This document shows, in pieces, positions 16,799 to 26,069 of a DNA stretch of 33,922 nt; within the stretch, counting starts at the first letter, position 1; every line of letters begins with the position of its first letter. The stretch is from Desulforamulus aeronauticus DSM 10349. Its GTDB lineage: Bacteria; Bacillota; Desulfotomaculia; Desulfotomaculales; Desulfotomaculaceae. The DNA is taken from positions 175,688-209,609 of the forward strand of contig NZ_FRAR01000007.1 of assembly GCF_900142375.1 (NCBI RefSeq), given 5' to 3'. The translations under genes were made by a program, and so were the position numbers. Under the pieces are notes generated by a model that was not told the DNA's origin, searched no databases, and saw only the letters and a list, made by a program, of their open reading frames with translations.

Positions 16799-19333
16799 CT
16801 ATTTTGTTTTGTGGTAGTATTGTTCAGCATAAGCTGATTGAATATGGCTAACATCAAGCTTATGAAGCGTAATAAGACGCTGTAAAGTCTCATCACTTAT
16901 GTCTGCTAATGCAAATGGGGACAAGTCCTTTATGAAGTTTTTGATATTACCTTTTAAGTCACGTAATTTTCCTTTTCTAATAATACGAACATCATGTGTA
17001 AAGTTAGCATAATAGGACAGATCTTTGGTCGGAATTATTAAGAAACGGTTAACTCTGGCATCCTTTCCGTACTCTTCTTCAAACCAAGCACAATGGCTAT
17101 TCATTTGTCCCGCTTCATATTTGCTTATTTCAGCTCGGCTCTCATCCACTTCATTTTTACACTCAAACATGAAGTATTGTTCATTAACGCCACACCATAA
17201 ATTATCAGGGCCTTTTCTAATTTCTTTGTCAGGACGCTGGCTGATAAAGCCAAGCATCTCACCGATTTCTTTTAAAGCCTCTTCAAACTTATCAGACTCC
17301 ATGCCAAATGATAAATTATCAAGCGTAGCATTAACTGATAACTGCAATTCTTTGTAATCTTTGAACTTACATAAATAAGACCTAATCCGGTTCATCCTAT
17401 TTTCATTTATATAAGAAACCTTTGTGTACTCAACGCCTTCCCGTGGTTTAAGCAACTGCGTATTTATTTTGAATGCGGCTTTTTGTATTACATTTGACTG
17501 ATCCTTCCTTATTCTATAAAGGTATCTTGCTAATTGTTGCATATACCAACCTTTTTCCAGGGGACCATCGCACAGTTCATCAATAAATTTCTGCATGGCA
17601 TCGCAAGCTTTATTATATTCACCCAGCAAATACATTTGCTCAATATTTCTTTCTGCTAACAATTTTTCATAAATCGTAGAACTTTCTGGCGGAATAGTAA
17701 CGTTATTCATTTCTGATACATAATACTCCTTCCAACCATCATCCCTCCCAAGACTTTGCTTAATCAGGGATATTACAGTTTTAATAGGTTCATGATTATC
17801 TTGTAAATCTTCCTTGGCCATCTCAGCAATCGAAAGCCCTATTTCAATCTGCTTTCTTGTTTGTGCAGAGAAATATTTATTGGTACTAATGCTTCTAATA
17901 AATTTCACAATATCCGAACCAATTATGAGCAACACGCAGTAGTCTTTTTCACCCCGTACACCCCTACCAATTCCTTGCTCGATTTTTTGAGCAATCTTTT
18001 TATTGATTACCTCACTATGCGGTCTGCATCGCTCCTCATATCTATCAGATAATCCATCAAAGTAGGGCATAGAATCAATAATTAAAACTCTGCAAGATTC
18101 ATCCGGCAAATCAATCCCGTCATAACGGTTGTTGATAACCAAGACATTTCCAAAGTTTCCTTTTTTCAGTTTATCTATCTGTGCAAAAATATTATCACTA
18201 TCCGCGATAGTTGCTCCAAGATTTCTATAATGATCTGCTTTCTTCGTACTTGGTACAAGGGCAACAATGCCGAACTTTTGATTTTTCATTTTTGCAAAAT
18301 TTGTTACTATTAAGTCTCTGTCACACTCATCATGTATAAGCGACGGGAGGATAATCATTTTTTCGCCAGACCACTTTTGTTGATCATTTTTCAGAGGATT
18401 TTTAACAGCGTCTATATCGAAGTCCAAACCTTTGATAAAAAAAGAATCGTCTTGCGTTGTGGCTGACATCAAGATCCTATGTTCTGCATTTGCAAATGTA
18501 GCAAACATTTTTACATTTGGATTATATGGGGATATTTCAACTTTACTACTCGTAATGTAACACCCATAATTCTCTATGGAGTCTTTTAAAAGTGGCCAAG
18601 CATATTTTACTTGATTATCTGCTATGTTTGCTGCCAACAACTTTAAAACTTCTGTCTTTTTATCAAACCAACTCCAATAAGGAACAGCCATCAAAGTTTC
18701 ATAATTCCCTGTTTGTATATCAATAAAACTTCCTTCTCCTTGGTCTCTTAGATCTTCCTCAAACAGTGAAACCAAACTATTATATAGAGGTTGATTTTTT
18801 GTTTTATTTAATGTAATAGAAAAAGCGTTTTTGATTACATCGATACACGCATGGGAATCATCTAAAATAACCGTCCCTACTTTTGTATAATTATTACCTA
18901 AGCCAAAAACAGACATGCCATTAAAAAGTTTATGGGCATGCGTTATCAGAATTTTTTCACCAGATAAAAACTCATTCGGTATTTCTCTTCCGTCCTCCAT
19001 TATACAATAGCTGATTCCAAATTTCTCCGCTTCCTCACACACTTGCTGTACAAGGTATTTGTTTGGACAAACATATAAACAAGGACCGTTATTTGAATTT
19101 AGCCTTGATTGAAGAATTAATAATCCAATAAGGGTTTTCCCCTCACCAGTATGCAATTTCACAACAAGGTCTTTTTTATCTTTGTATGTTTGGTACCAAC
19201 TTTCTAAAATCGCTTTTTGTGCATGCCTTAAAGGTCCAGTAACACTTTTTCTGTCAACAGTACCGTATATTTCAATTGGATCAATCTTTTTCTCGATTGC
19301 CCCTTTATTGAGTCTCTTTTTAAAGTCAACCAT
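16799..19333 (-). CDS. SF2 DEAD/DEAH-type helicase with C-terminal PD-(D/E)xK-like domain
   Basis: 844 residues from the ATG at 19333, chosen because GGAGG stands nine bases upstream; the frame is open to 19357. RecA domain 1 has LRHAQ (Q-motif-like, about 36-40), Walker A HTGEGKT (61-67), Walker B DDSH (158-161) and MSATTQ. RecA domain 2 has QGIGRGVRG. Near the C-terminus Asp 710 (GPDNLW) and Glu 724-Cys-Lys 726 (MFECKNEV) fit a PD-(D/E)xK nuclease site. It is the last gene of a three-gene operon with a zinc-hook SMC ATPase and a Cap4-like nuclease. HamB and AbpB defence helicases are distant comparisons. Likely role: DNA unwinding or resection in an anti-phage complex, inferred. Confidence 0.75.
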   Translation of the reverse strand: MVDFKKRLNKGAIEKKIDPIEIYGTVDRKSVTGPLRHAQKAILESWYQTYKDKKDLVVKLHTGEGKTLIGLLILQSRLNSNNGPCLYVCPNKYLVQQVCEEAEKFGISYCIMEDGREIPNEFLSGEKILITHAHKLFNGMSVFGLGNNYTKVGTVILDDSHACIDVIKNAFSITLNKTKNQPLYNSLVSLFEEDLRDQGEGSFIDIQTGNYETLMAVPYWSWFDKKTEVLKLLAANIADNQVKYAWPLLKDSIENYGCYITSSKVEISPYNPNVKMFATFANAEHRILMSATTQDDSFFIKGLDFDIDAVKNPLKNDQQKWSGEKMIILPSLIHDECDRDLIVTNFAKMKNQKFGIVALVPSTKKADHYRNLGATIADSDNIFAQIDKLKKGNFGNVLVINNRYDGIDLPDESCRVLIIDSMPYFDGLSDRYEERCRPHSEVINKKIAQKIEQGIGRGVRGEKDYCVLLIIGSDIVKFIRSISTNKYFSAQTRKQIEIGLSIAEMAKEDLQDNHEPIKTVISLIKQSLGRDDGWKEYYVSEMNNVTIPPESSTIYEKLLAERNIEQMYLLGEYNKACDAMQKFIDELCDGPLEKGWYMQQLARYLYRIRKDQSNVIQKAAFKINTQLLKPREGVEYTKVSYINENRMNRIRSYLCKFKDYKELQLSVNATLDNLSFGMESDKFEEALKEIGEMLGFISQRPDKEIRKGPDNLWCGVNEQYFMFECKNEVDESRAEISKYEAGQMNSHCAWFEEEYGKDARVNRFLIIPTKDLSYYANFTHDVRIIRKGKLRDLKGNIKNFIKDLSPFALADISDETLQRLITLHKLDVSHIQSAYAEQYYHKTK

Positions 19334-19391
19334 AGTTTTGTTCCTCCACATTTTCAATCGTAACCAATGGTGTGTTTATCATTACATTAAA

Positions 19392-21089
19392 TCATTCGCT
19401 TGTCTTTGATAGTTCAATCAAGAGCTGACTATTATTTGAATAATCTTCTTCGCATAAAAGTTCATATTTAGCATTTTCGAGATAAATCACTTTATCAAAC
19501 TGTACTCCGTCAAAGTCATCAGACTTGAACCCTATTCCTGAAAGAATAAGCTGGTTTTTATCATCAATATTTTTGGCGAGATATTCATATACTCTTACTC
19601 TCTTAGTCAAATCAGTCTCAGCGTTATTAGGACTGTCAAAAACAACAGGAAAATTTATCGCATCCGGGTTAAACTGATTTTTCAGCTTAATCAGATTGGT
19701 GTACCAAATAACTGTTGAAATTGGTTTGTTGCTTCCACCGGCAGAAAAGGAGTTGGTAATTTTCTCAAAACCTTTAGCATCTATTTCTTCCAGTCCAAAC
19801 TTTATTTTGTCAGCCAGCATCAATTCATAGTACCTCTGGTTTATTTCTTTTTTACGGTCATTATACACACGAATCTGCTTTTTCAGTTCCTTTTCAGATA
19901 CCTCTTTCCCTTCGATGGCTTTTCTTGTGGTCACCAGGTCTGATGTAATACTATCACGGACTTCAATCAGTCCCTGATGCTTCAAAACGTCATTAACCTC
20001 TGCTGTTTTGTTGCCAAGTGATTTCTCATAGGCGCTTAATTTTGAAAGTCCATCTTTATATTCCTCTTCCAGTTTAGCTATTTTCTTATCCGTCTGACTA
20101 ATCGAAATCTGGAGATCACTACTGAGCAAAATAATGTCATCGTTAGTGTTGTATTTCATAACTCTCAAATGGAGCGTATCTGCAACTTCTGACTCACATA
20201 AAGGGCACCTATGTTTTAGTAAAGATGAAATATGATTCTCATTCAGTTTTCCAAGGTGTTCAAGTGAATGCAAACTTCTTTGCAGCTCATCTTTTTCATT
20301 TCTAATTTCAATAAGTTTCGTCCTTGTTTCACTGAGCGTCTTAGCAATGGAAGAATATTGCTCTTTTGACCTTTCTATATCATGGCGTAACAGGTCTATG
20401 CTCTTTGAATACGATACGTCTTTGATACTTACAAAGACTTTTTCAAGCATAGACTCTGACAGTTCCTTATCTTTCTTCAAGCGACTGATTTCATCGCTGA
20501 TAGACTCCAATTTGTGCATAATCTCATAATAATTATCATCAAACGCTCCAAAATGATAAAAAAGAGCATTTTCCTTATAATTAGGGTATTGGGCCAACTG
20601 CTTAAACGATGCAAAATTAGTTCCATCAAGTTTATCCTGGTCTAAGAAATAAAGCAAATAATTATAGGCAGGTGGCGTAATCTCAAGCTTATCTTCACTT
20701 CTGTTAGGAAGTTTGACTGCGAATTTAAAGATTGTACCCAAAGATGCAGCTAATTCATGTCTATCTATTGTTTTGAAAAGGAGACGATGATTGCTGTCAA
20801 ACACCTTAAAAAGACGGTTGCACCTGAAGGTATAGTATTCTTCATTTGCAATGGTAAAATTGACGATATATGCTTTACCATCGTCCTGCCATTTATCATC
20901 AAAATAACAATCTGCTCCAAGAGCATGATAAAGAGACTTCATAATAACTGACTTCCCGCGGTCAGTACCATCAACAGGACTCGATGTGATAATATTTTTC
21001 CCTTCAGCAAATTCAATAACTTTTGCTTTTTTCTCAGAGCTGGAAAAAATGTACAGTTTCTTAAAAATCATTTTACGCATTTCTTCCAT
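19392..21089 (-). CDS. SMC/Rad50-like ABC ATPase with zinc hook (LmuB-like)
   Basis: Up to 565 residues. Three candidate Met codons open the frame, and the one six codons in (MIFKKLYIF) is the likeliest. A Walker A variant DGTDRGKS is at 40-47, a long coiled coil spans about 190-430, and a Rad50-type zinc hook CPLC sits at 295-298 in its middle. An ABC signature-like SFSAGGSNKP and Walker B FPVVFDSPNN follow. The size and domain order match LmuB of Lamassu and the ABC-ATPase of ABC-3C conflict systems, which sense foreign DNA ends or structures and activate a nuclease partner. It overlaps the upstream Cap4-like gene by 17 bp and precedes the helicase by about 58 bp. Confidence 0.8.
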   Translation of the reverse strand: MEEMRKMIFKKLYIFSSSEKKAKVIEFAEGKNIITSSPVDGTDRGKSVIMKSLYHALGADCYFDDKWQDDGKAYIVNFTIANEEYYTFRCNRLFKVFDSNHRLLFKTIDRHELAASLGTIFKFAVKLPNRSEDKLEITPPAYNYLLYFLDQDKLDGTNFASFKQLAQYPNYKENALFYHFGAFDDNYYEIMHKLESISDEISRLKKDKELSESMLEKVFVSIKDVSYSKSIDLLRHDIERSKEQYSSIAKTLSETRTKLIEIRNEKDELQRSLHSLEHLGKLNENHISSLLKHRCPLCESEVADTLHLRVMKYNTNDDIILLSSDLQISISQTDKKIAKLEEEYKDGLSKLSAYEKSLGNKTAEVNDVLKHQGLIEVRDSITSDLVTTRKAIEGKEVSEKELKKQIRVYNDRKKEINQRYYELMLADKIKFGLEEIDAKGFEKITNSFSAGGSNKPISTVIWYTNLIKLKNQFNPDAINFPVVFDSPNNAETDLTKRVRVYEYLAKNIDDKNQLILSGIGFKSDDFDGVQFDKVIYLENAKYELLCEEDYSNNSQLLIELSKTSE

Positions 21090-22131
21090 CCTCCCATCTC
21101 TTCAAAATTAATATAAGGAACACATAAATCTGTTCACGAGAATATTCGACCGAAAAAGAATCTCCAAAATTCTGGAGCAAAACATCAATAATCTCTTCAA
21201 ATTCCTCTGGCAGATTTTCAATATTACTGTCTATATAAGAAGAGATTTCTCTCTCTTTATTTTTTAGCTCATTTGATCTTACTGACGCTTCTAAAATATG
21301 TACAAGCGCAGTTTTCAGCTTCCTGCGTTCTTTCACTGAGTATTTTGACTCAATATATTCTTGTGCCTGTTTCACTCCATTATCAGTGTTATCAACATAT
21401 TGATTCAGCATCATGTCCAGCTGGGCTTTTGTTATTCCTTTATGCAAAATTAGCTCGTCATAATCATCCGACTTTAATTCGTAGCAAGCCTTTGCATCAA
21501 CTGTGTCTCGAATAAGCCGATACAATGCATTAGGTTTGATTGGTTCGCAATTCTTAATTTTTTCAAAGCACCCGGCGATTTTTCCTTTAATATCGTTCTC
21601 TGGGTCCAACAAATTCATTGAGGTGTATATATAATGGACATTAGAAATATCTATATCATCTTGTTGTAATTCCGTTTTAAGTGCATCGCATATCTTTTTT
21701 TGCGTAGCTTCATCTAAATCACAAAATTTTAATACCTCAACATCAGAATAAACTTTCTTATCAATTTGAAAGAAAGCATTTGACACCAGCGCAACTTTCA
21801 TACTTACTTGTTGGTCAGATATGTTTTTCAGAAGATATAATCTTCCTATGATAGATTTACCGGTGTTTTTGTCCGGCTTTGAAATAACGGTAAATTTATA
21901 CGGTGACTGGACTTTATGAGTTTTTATTTGATAAAACTCCAAGGTATCATCAAAGTGTATTTCAATATCGCATTTATAATCAAAAACAACACAAAAATCC
22001 GGCTTATCATATAAGTCGAACATTTTGCTAATTCCCCATAGCATTTCAAGGCGGAAACGATTTTTACTTGCCGCCCCGGATAGATCATACGGTATTGAAT
22101 TGTATACGCTTATTACACCCAAGACAGCCAC
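21073..22131 (-). CDS. Cap4/DUF4297-like dsDNA endonuclease (LmuA-like effector)
   Basis: 352 residues from GTG at 22131; a TTG at 22122 is better spaced from AGGCGG and may be the true start. The N-terminal motifs are SGAASKNRFRLEMLW, then CDIEI (55-57 acidic) and FYQIKTHK with Gln 68-x-Lys 70. This is the D-(x)n-E/QxK arrangement of DUF4297 Cap4 nucleases, which cut DNA non-specifically when switched on. The C-terminal 230 residues are helical and unrecognised. It is the first gene of the operon, downstream of an extended -10 promoter and overlapping the SMC gene. Confidence 0.75.
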   Translation of the reverse strand: MAVLGVISVYNSIPYDLSGAASKNRFRLEMLWGISKMFDLYDKPDFCVVFDYKCDIEIHFDDTLEFYQIKTHKVQSPYKFTVISKPDKNTGKSIIGRLYLLKNISDQQVSMKVALVSNAFFQIDKKVYSDVEVLKFCDLDEATQKKICDALKTELQQDDIDISNVHYIYTSMNLLDPENDIKGKIAGCFEKIKNCEPIKPNALYRLIRDTVDAKACYELKSDDYDELILHKGITKAQLDMMLNQYVDNTDNGVKQAQEYIESKYSVKERRKLKTALVHILEASVRSNELKNKEREISSYIDSNIENLPEEFEEIIDVLLQNFGDSFSVEYSREQIYVFLILILKRWEDGRNA

Positions 22132-22210
22132 CGCCTAGCTCAATTACTTTATCCATTTCAACGCATCATTTACCCTAAATTATTAGCGCAAATAAAATGA
22201 GAACTTCTAT

Positions 22211-22251
22211 ATTATACCATATATCTAAGGGGAATTTGTAGAATTTTCTAC
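22211..22251 (-). promoter_or_regulatory. Promoter of the Cap4-SMC-helicase operon with candidate operator
   Basis: Extended -10 TGGTATAAT on the minus strand (TATAAT at 22211-22216), about 80 bp upstream of the first gene; the -35 is weak. The palindrome gtagaattttctac (22238-22251) lies at and just upstream of the -35 position, where a repressor could block access. It lies 28 bp beyond the stop of the preceding gene. Confidence 0.6.
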
Positions 22252-22278
22252 TAATTTCAAGCTCTGCTTGAAAGCCTT

Positions 22279-23583
22279 TCAGTCATCTTTCAGTGATTTT
22301 ATTTCTGAAATAATGTTATTAAGAGGGTTAGATTTCTCCGCTTTATCTCTTAAAACTAAAAGGTATTCTTCGATTATTTCCTTTGATTCGGGATCAGCTA
22401 TTGTAGGCAGAAGCTCATTCAGGTCATTGATATATTTCTTTAGGTTCTGGTATTTAAACCATTCTTCCATATGGTGATCTATATTCTGATGAAATTTAAC
22501 TCGCCTTTGATTTTTCGCTTCTATTTTTTGTTTTTCTCTTGAGTTCTCCGCTTCGATCTCACGTAGCAGCTGCTCTTCCTTTTTTCTTTTTTCATATTCC
22601 CGTTCTGAAATATATTTAGTAATTGCAGCTTCATTTGCAATTTTGAATAGGGATATGAAAATTTCACCCAATTGCTTTTCAAGCGGTTCATTTAAAGAAT
22701 CCTGAAAATGCAGCCTTTTGGTACATTTTTCCCTAGTCCGATTGTCAGAGATTTCAGCAAAACCAATTTCCAGCGACCCGCTGGGCAGCTTTTCATACAT
22801 TGGTTTGAACTCTGTATTTAAAATAACTTCTTTAGGCTCCAGCAACTTGGTTCTTTGCTTTATCATGATTTCATTCATATCGAAAATGAAGTCATGATTA
22901 AAAACCATGAATGTGGCATTGTCCTTGTCACCACGGTTAACAATTACCTTTCCGCCTAATTCACTGACCAGGTTGATTAAAGTGTTCATTATTTTCAGTG
23001 CTCTATTGGTTTGTTTCTCCGAGACTGATATCGGCAGAACGGCTATGTTATCACGATAGGGCGTTTTATGATGGACAGTCCAATAGAGATCGGTATATCT
23101 AAAAATATCATGAAATCTATGTTCTTCATCTCTTGCTTTTCTATATTCAATTTCTTTCTGATATTCAGCTATTAATGGGTTATAATTATCGATTTTCTTG
23201 GGAACTTGAATTTTTTTACACCATTGAATAAAATTTTCTTTCGATTCTGGAGTTAAAAGCTCTATTCCATCCGTACTCTCAAGCTCGCTGTCTGTTTTTT
23301 CGGAAATATCTTCAATTTCGATAATATGCTTTTTATCCTCCGCATGAATAGTTTGCTTTATTATTTTCATAGGTGGCAACTTGGGCTTCGGAGCCGATTC
23401 CTTACCTGCCTGGAGCTTTGCCCAATGGCCTACAGGCGGCAGGGGTATTTCAAGCTTTATACATCTTTTACGCAATCCATTATCAGACAAGCCATAGCGC
23501 TTTGCGATGGTTGTCATTGGCTCACTCCATACCTCGTTAAAAAGCTTTTGCCGTTCCGCAAGAAAATCATCTTCATTATACAT
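22279..23583 (-). CDS. Uncharacterised protein with N-terminal HTH-like domain
   Basis: 434 residues, unrecognised by function. The first 60 residues (LFNEVWSEPMTTIAKRYGLS, then DNGLRKRCIKLEIPLPPVGH) form a helix-turn-helix-like segment widely seen at the start of otherwise uncharacterised bacterial proteins. A long charged coiled coil follows late (about 330-380, EREYEKRKKEEQLLREIEAE). No catalytic motif stands out. It overlaps the upstream TIM-barrel gene by 8 bp, so the two are made together. A DNA-binding or target-recognition role is a guess from the HTH. Confidence 0.7.
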   Translation of the reverse strand: MYNEDDFLAERQKLFNEVWSEPMTTIAKRYGLSDNGLRKRCIKLEIPLPPVGHWAKLQAGKESAPKPKLPPMKIIKQTIHAEDKKHIIEIEDISEKTDSELESTDGIELLTPESKENFIQWCKKIQVPKKIDNYNPLIAEYQKEIEYRKARDEEHRFHDIFRYTDLYWTVHHKTPYRDNIAVLPISVSEKQTNRALKIMNTLINLVSELGGKVIVNRGDKDNATFMVFNHDFIFDMNEIMIKQRTKLLEPKEVILNTEFKPMYEKLPSGSLEIGFAEISDNRTREKCTKRLHFQDSLNEPLEKQLGEIFISLFKIANEAAITKYISEREYEKRKKEEQLLREIEAENSREKQKIEAKNQRRVKFHQNIDHHMEEWFKYQNLKKYINDLNELLPTIADPESKEIIEEYLLVLRDKAEKSNPLNNIISEIKSLKDD

Positions 23584-25231
23584 ACTTTTGCTCCTCTATG
23601 CGGAATGAGAATCCTCCTCTGAGGAGGACATCGACAAGCTCCTCCAGATCCTCGCTGCCAGCTACGCTTTCCGGAACAAAATAACGGGGCAAATTATCAT
23701 TAAAAAGTGCAGAAATGCCGCCAAGAAAATCTGAATATTTATGGTAGCCATGTGAATTTAAGTATACATCGTCTTCTTTTCTTATTTCGCTGAAAATGCT
23801 ATAAACATCATGAATATTGGACAAGTGTATTCCCAATATGCTATTTCTTATTTCACTTAACTTGTCTAATTTCTCTTCGAGTTCATGTCCATAGCACTTC
23901 TTTTTAAAAAGCGAAGAGATATCAACTGCAAGTTTTAAATGGTATTTCCTCTCTTTTACTGTCCTTCTTATATTTAATATGTCCTCAACCGTCTGCATTA
24001 GGTATTTTGGTTTTGAATGGTACCTCTCAGAGCCGTTAACAATAACAATTTTCAAATCGGAATATTTTCTCATAGCTTTTTCTAATATACTATATTTTTG
24101 AAAAAATTCTTCTTCGCCATAGTTGTTTGATCGTATCGGCGGAAAAATCTCTATTACAGACGGGGCGCAATATTTTGAAAATGTTTCATGCAAATTACTG
24201 ATTACGCTCTTTAATTCCTTTTCATCCTTCCATATCACATCATTATCCTTATTATATGATAGCCTGAGAATGTAGGATGTTCCCGGATTGTTACTTATGA
24301 AACCATCGTATGTTTCAATAAACGATTTACTGCATGGAACATCCGGCGGATATGCAATATCTTTAACTTTTACCGGAATCAGAGCGTTAATGTTTTTTAC
24401 TATTTTAACCCTTTGGGTTGAAATACAAAGATTTACATATTCAGACCAGTAATCTGAATCTTCTACATTATCAAATATCCAATCGTACATCATGAGCATT
24501 TCCAGTTCACCCTTTTTGCCTTCGATAAATGGACGATTACAATTCTCTTGGTACACTTCATCGATTGAAAAGGGATTATTGTTGTATCGGTGATTATATC
24601 GGTTAATGCGATAATGCGTTTCAGACTTGCTATCATATTTTCTTTCAACATACCGCTCATTGTACTTCCACATATAGCCTTCTGTAAATTGAATTATGTT
24701 TACTTTATATTCCCTGTATGCACTCTTAACCCAGTCTATCAGCGAATCGTCGAGGAGCCTGTAGCTTGAGAAAGAAGGCTTTTCTGTTTCATTATCTTTA
24801 ATCTCTTGTGCTAATACTGCTAAGTCCTCTTTAAAATTTTCAACGCCAATCCCTTTTACCTTTGAACTATTGCAAAATGCATCAACCGCACCCTCATAGT
24901 CCTCTTTGCAGTAAAACAAATCATAATACTTCAAATCAGATATGTAATTTTTTAATGTTCGGTCTATGCGGCTTTTGTATTCCTTATAATACCGGGAAAT
25001 AAAATCTTTGCTTTTAGGATATGAGGCTCCAATTTCCTGTTCTATTTTTAAAAGAGTTTGTTCAACCTTGATATTTTCGTAGTCATATGCTTCAGGATTA
25101 AGGTAGTTGTTAAAATAATCCATAACATACTTTATTACTGTCGTCATGTTTTCGGCATGATTCTGAAAATTGAATTCATCCAGCTTGTCCTTTTTCTTCA
25201 TCTGTGAAATATACTGCTCAACAGTAAGCAT
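23576..25231 (-). CDS. Uncharacterised protein, probable TIM-barrel (AP-endonuclease-2/xylose-isomerase-like) C-terminal half
   Basis: 551 residues, ATG with GAGGAGG nine bases upstream. The N-terminal 290 residues or so are helical, Tyr-rich and unrecognised. The C-terminal half shows spaced strands ending in acidic or His residues: YILRLSY, VIEIFPP, LKIVIVNG, LKLAVDISSLF, ILGIHLSN and RYFVPES. This pattern resembles the metal-dependent TIM barrels of the AP-endonuclease-2 family. If so it could cleave nucleic acid or a sugar derivative, but the metal ligands are not all evident. It lies 50 bp after an ADP-ribosylglycohydrolase and overlaps the next gene. Confidence 0.6.
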   Translation of the reverse strand: MLTVEQYISQMKKKDKLDEFNFQNHAENMTTVIKYVMDYFNNYLNPEAYDYENIKVEQTLLKIEQEIGASYPKSKDFISRYYKEYKSRIDRTLKNYISDLKYYDLFYCKEDYEGAVDAFCNSSKVKGIGVENFKEDLAVLAQEIKDNETEKPSFSSYRLLDDSLIDWVKSAYREYKVNIIQFTEGYMWKYNERYVERKYDSKSETHYRINRYNHRYNNNPFSIDEVYQENCNRPFIEGKKGELEMLMMYDWIFDNVEDSDYWSEYVNLCISTQRVKIVKNINALIPVKVKDIAYPPDVPCSKSFIETYDGFISNNPGTSYILRLSYNKDNDVIWKDEKELKSVISNLHETFSKYCAPSVIEIFPPIRSNNYGEEEFFQKYSILEKAMRKYSDLKIVIVNGSERYHSKPKYLMQTVEDILNIRRTVKERKYHLKLAVDISSLFKKKCYGHELEEKLDKLSEIRNSILGIHLSNIHDVYSIFSEIRKEDDVYLNSHGYHKYSDFLGGISALFNDNLPRYFVPESVAGSEDLEELVDVLLRGGFSFRIEEQKYV

Positions 25232-25281
25232 TCTTCTACCTCCTCAACATGACAAACGTGCACGCAAAACCGCCATACCAA

Positions 25282-26067
25282 TTAACGAATAAGGATTTTC
25301 ATTCTTGATTGCGCTTCCCTATATACATCAAGTAAGCCCTGATCCAAAATCGATAAAGCTTTTTCCTTGATTTCTTTTGGAATACAATAAGCCGCCTCTG
25401 CGATGCTGCCAGTTATCGCCGCAAGAGTGTCGCTGTCACCGCCTAGTGAAATTGCATTTCGTATAGCGTCTTCAAAATCAACGCTTTCTAGGAAAGCAAT
25501 TATCGCCTCGGGTACTGTTTCCTGGCAGCTCTCATTAAAACGGTAATTGGGGCGTATTTCATCAAGGGATCGGTTTAAATCATAGCCATATTTATTCTCA
25601 ATATAAGCCTTAATCTCTTCTTTTGTTTTTCCCATGCGAGCAAGGAATATGGCTGCAGCTGTTGCCTGAGCCCCCTTGATTCCCTCCGGGTGATTATGCG
25701 TTACAGCAGCACTGATCTTAGCATATTTCTCTACCTCTGTAAGAATATCGAAAGCCCAAGCCACCGGTGAAACCCGCATAGCCGATCCGTTCCCCCAGCT
25801 GTTATATGGATTGATGTCGTCGGAAAACAGCCAACTGCCAAAACGTCCGCCATATCCTGAATCAGGGTATAAACGACCATATTTTTTCATGGCGGCAATG
25901 AAATCTTCATCATCGCCGCCATTCATCAATCCTTCTGCAATTGCCAGTGTCATTACCGTATCATCAGTAAAGAAACATCCTGGGCTGAATAGAGGAAAGT
26001 CCTTGGTCTTTATATTGTTCCACTCATAAACCGAACCTACTATATCTCCAATAATAGCACCAATCAT
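25282..26067 (-). CDS. ADP-ribosylglycohydrolase (DraG family)
   Basis: 261 residues from the ATG at 26067, chosen for the AGGAG just upstream and the family-typical first residues MIGAIIGDIVGS. Metal and substrate motifs are FFTDDTVMTLA (about 34-44) and GGDSDTLAAITGSIAEA near the C-terminus, both complete. Enzymes of this family remove ADP-ribose from proteins, nucleic acids or small molecules. It begins 2 bp after the stop of a VWA protein, so the two are coupled. In an accessory island it may reverse a phage or host ADP-ribosylation, but no ADP-ribosyltransferase is visible nearby. Confidence 0.9.
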   Translation of the reverse strand: MIGAIIGDIVGSVYEWNNIKTKDFPLFSPGCFFTDDTVMTLAIAEGLMNGGDDEDFIAAMKKYGRLYPDSGYGGRFGSWLFSDDINPYNSWGNGSAMRVSPVAWAFDILTEVEKYAKISAAVTHNHPEGIKGAQATAAAIFLARMGKTKEEIKAYIENKYGYDLNRSLDEIRPNYRFNESCQETVPEAIIAFLESVDFEDAIRNAISLGGDSDTLAAITGSIAEAAYCIPKEIKEKALSILDQGLLDVYREAQSRMKILIR

Positions 26068-26069
26068 GA

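Noticed and set aside
16660-16896. A 78-residue minus-strand reading frame after the helicase
   Set aside because: It overlaps the helicase 3' end in another frame, has no ribosome binding site, and contains the terminator stem.
19392-22131. Calling the Cap4-SMC pair a standard Lamassu system
   Set aside because: No LmuC candidate is present and the third gene is a large helicase, so I use only 'LmuA-like' and 'LmuB-like'.
25811-26029. Plus-strand reading frames inside the minus-strand genes, such as this one
   Set aside because: They are antisense to well-supported genes and resemble no known protein.
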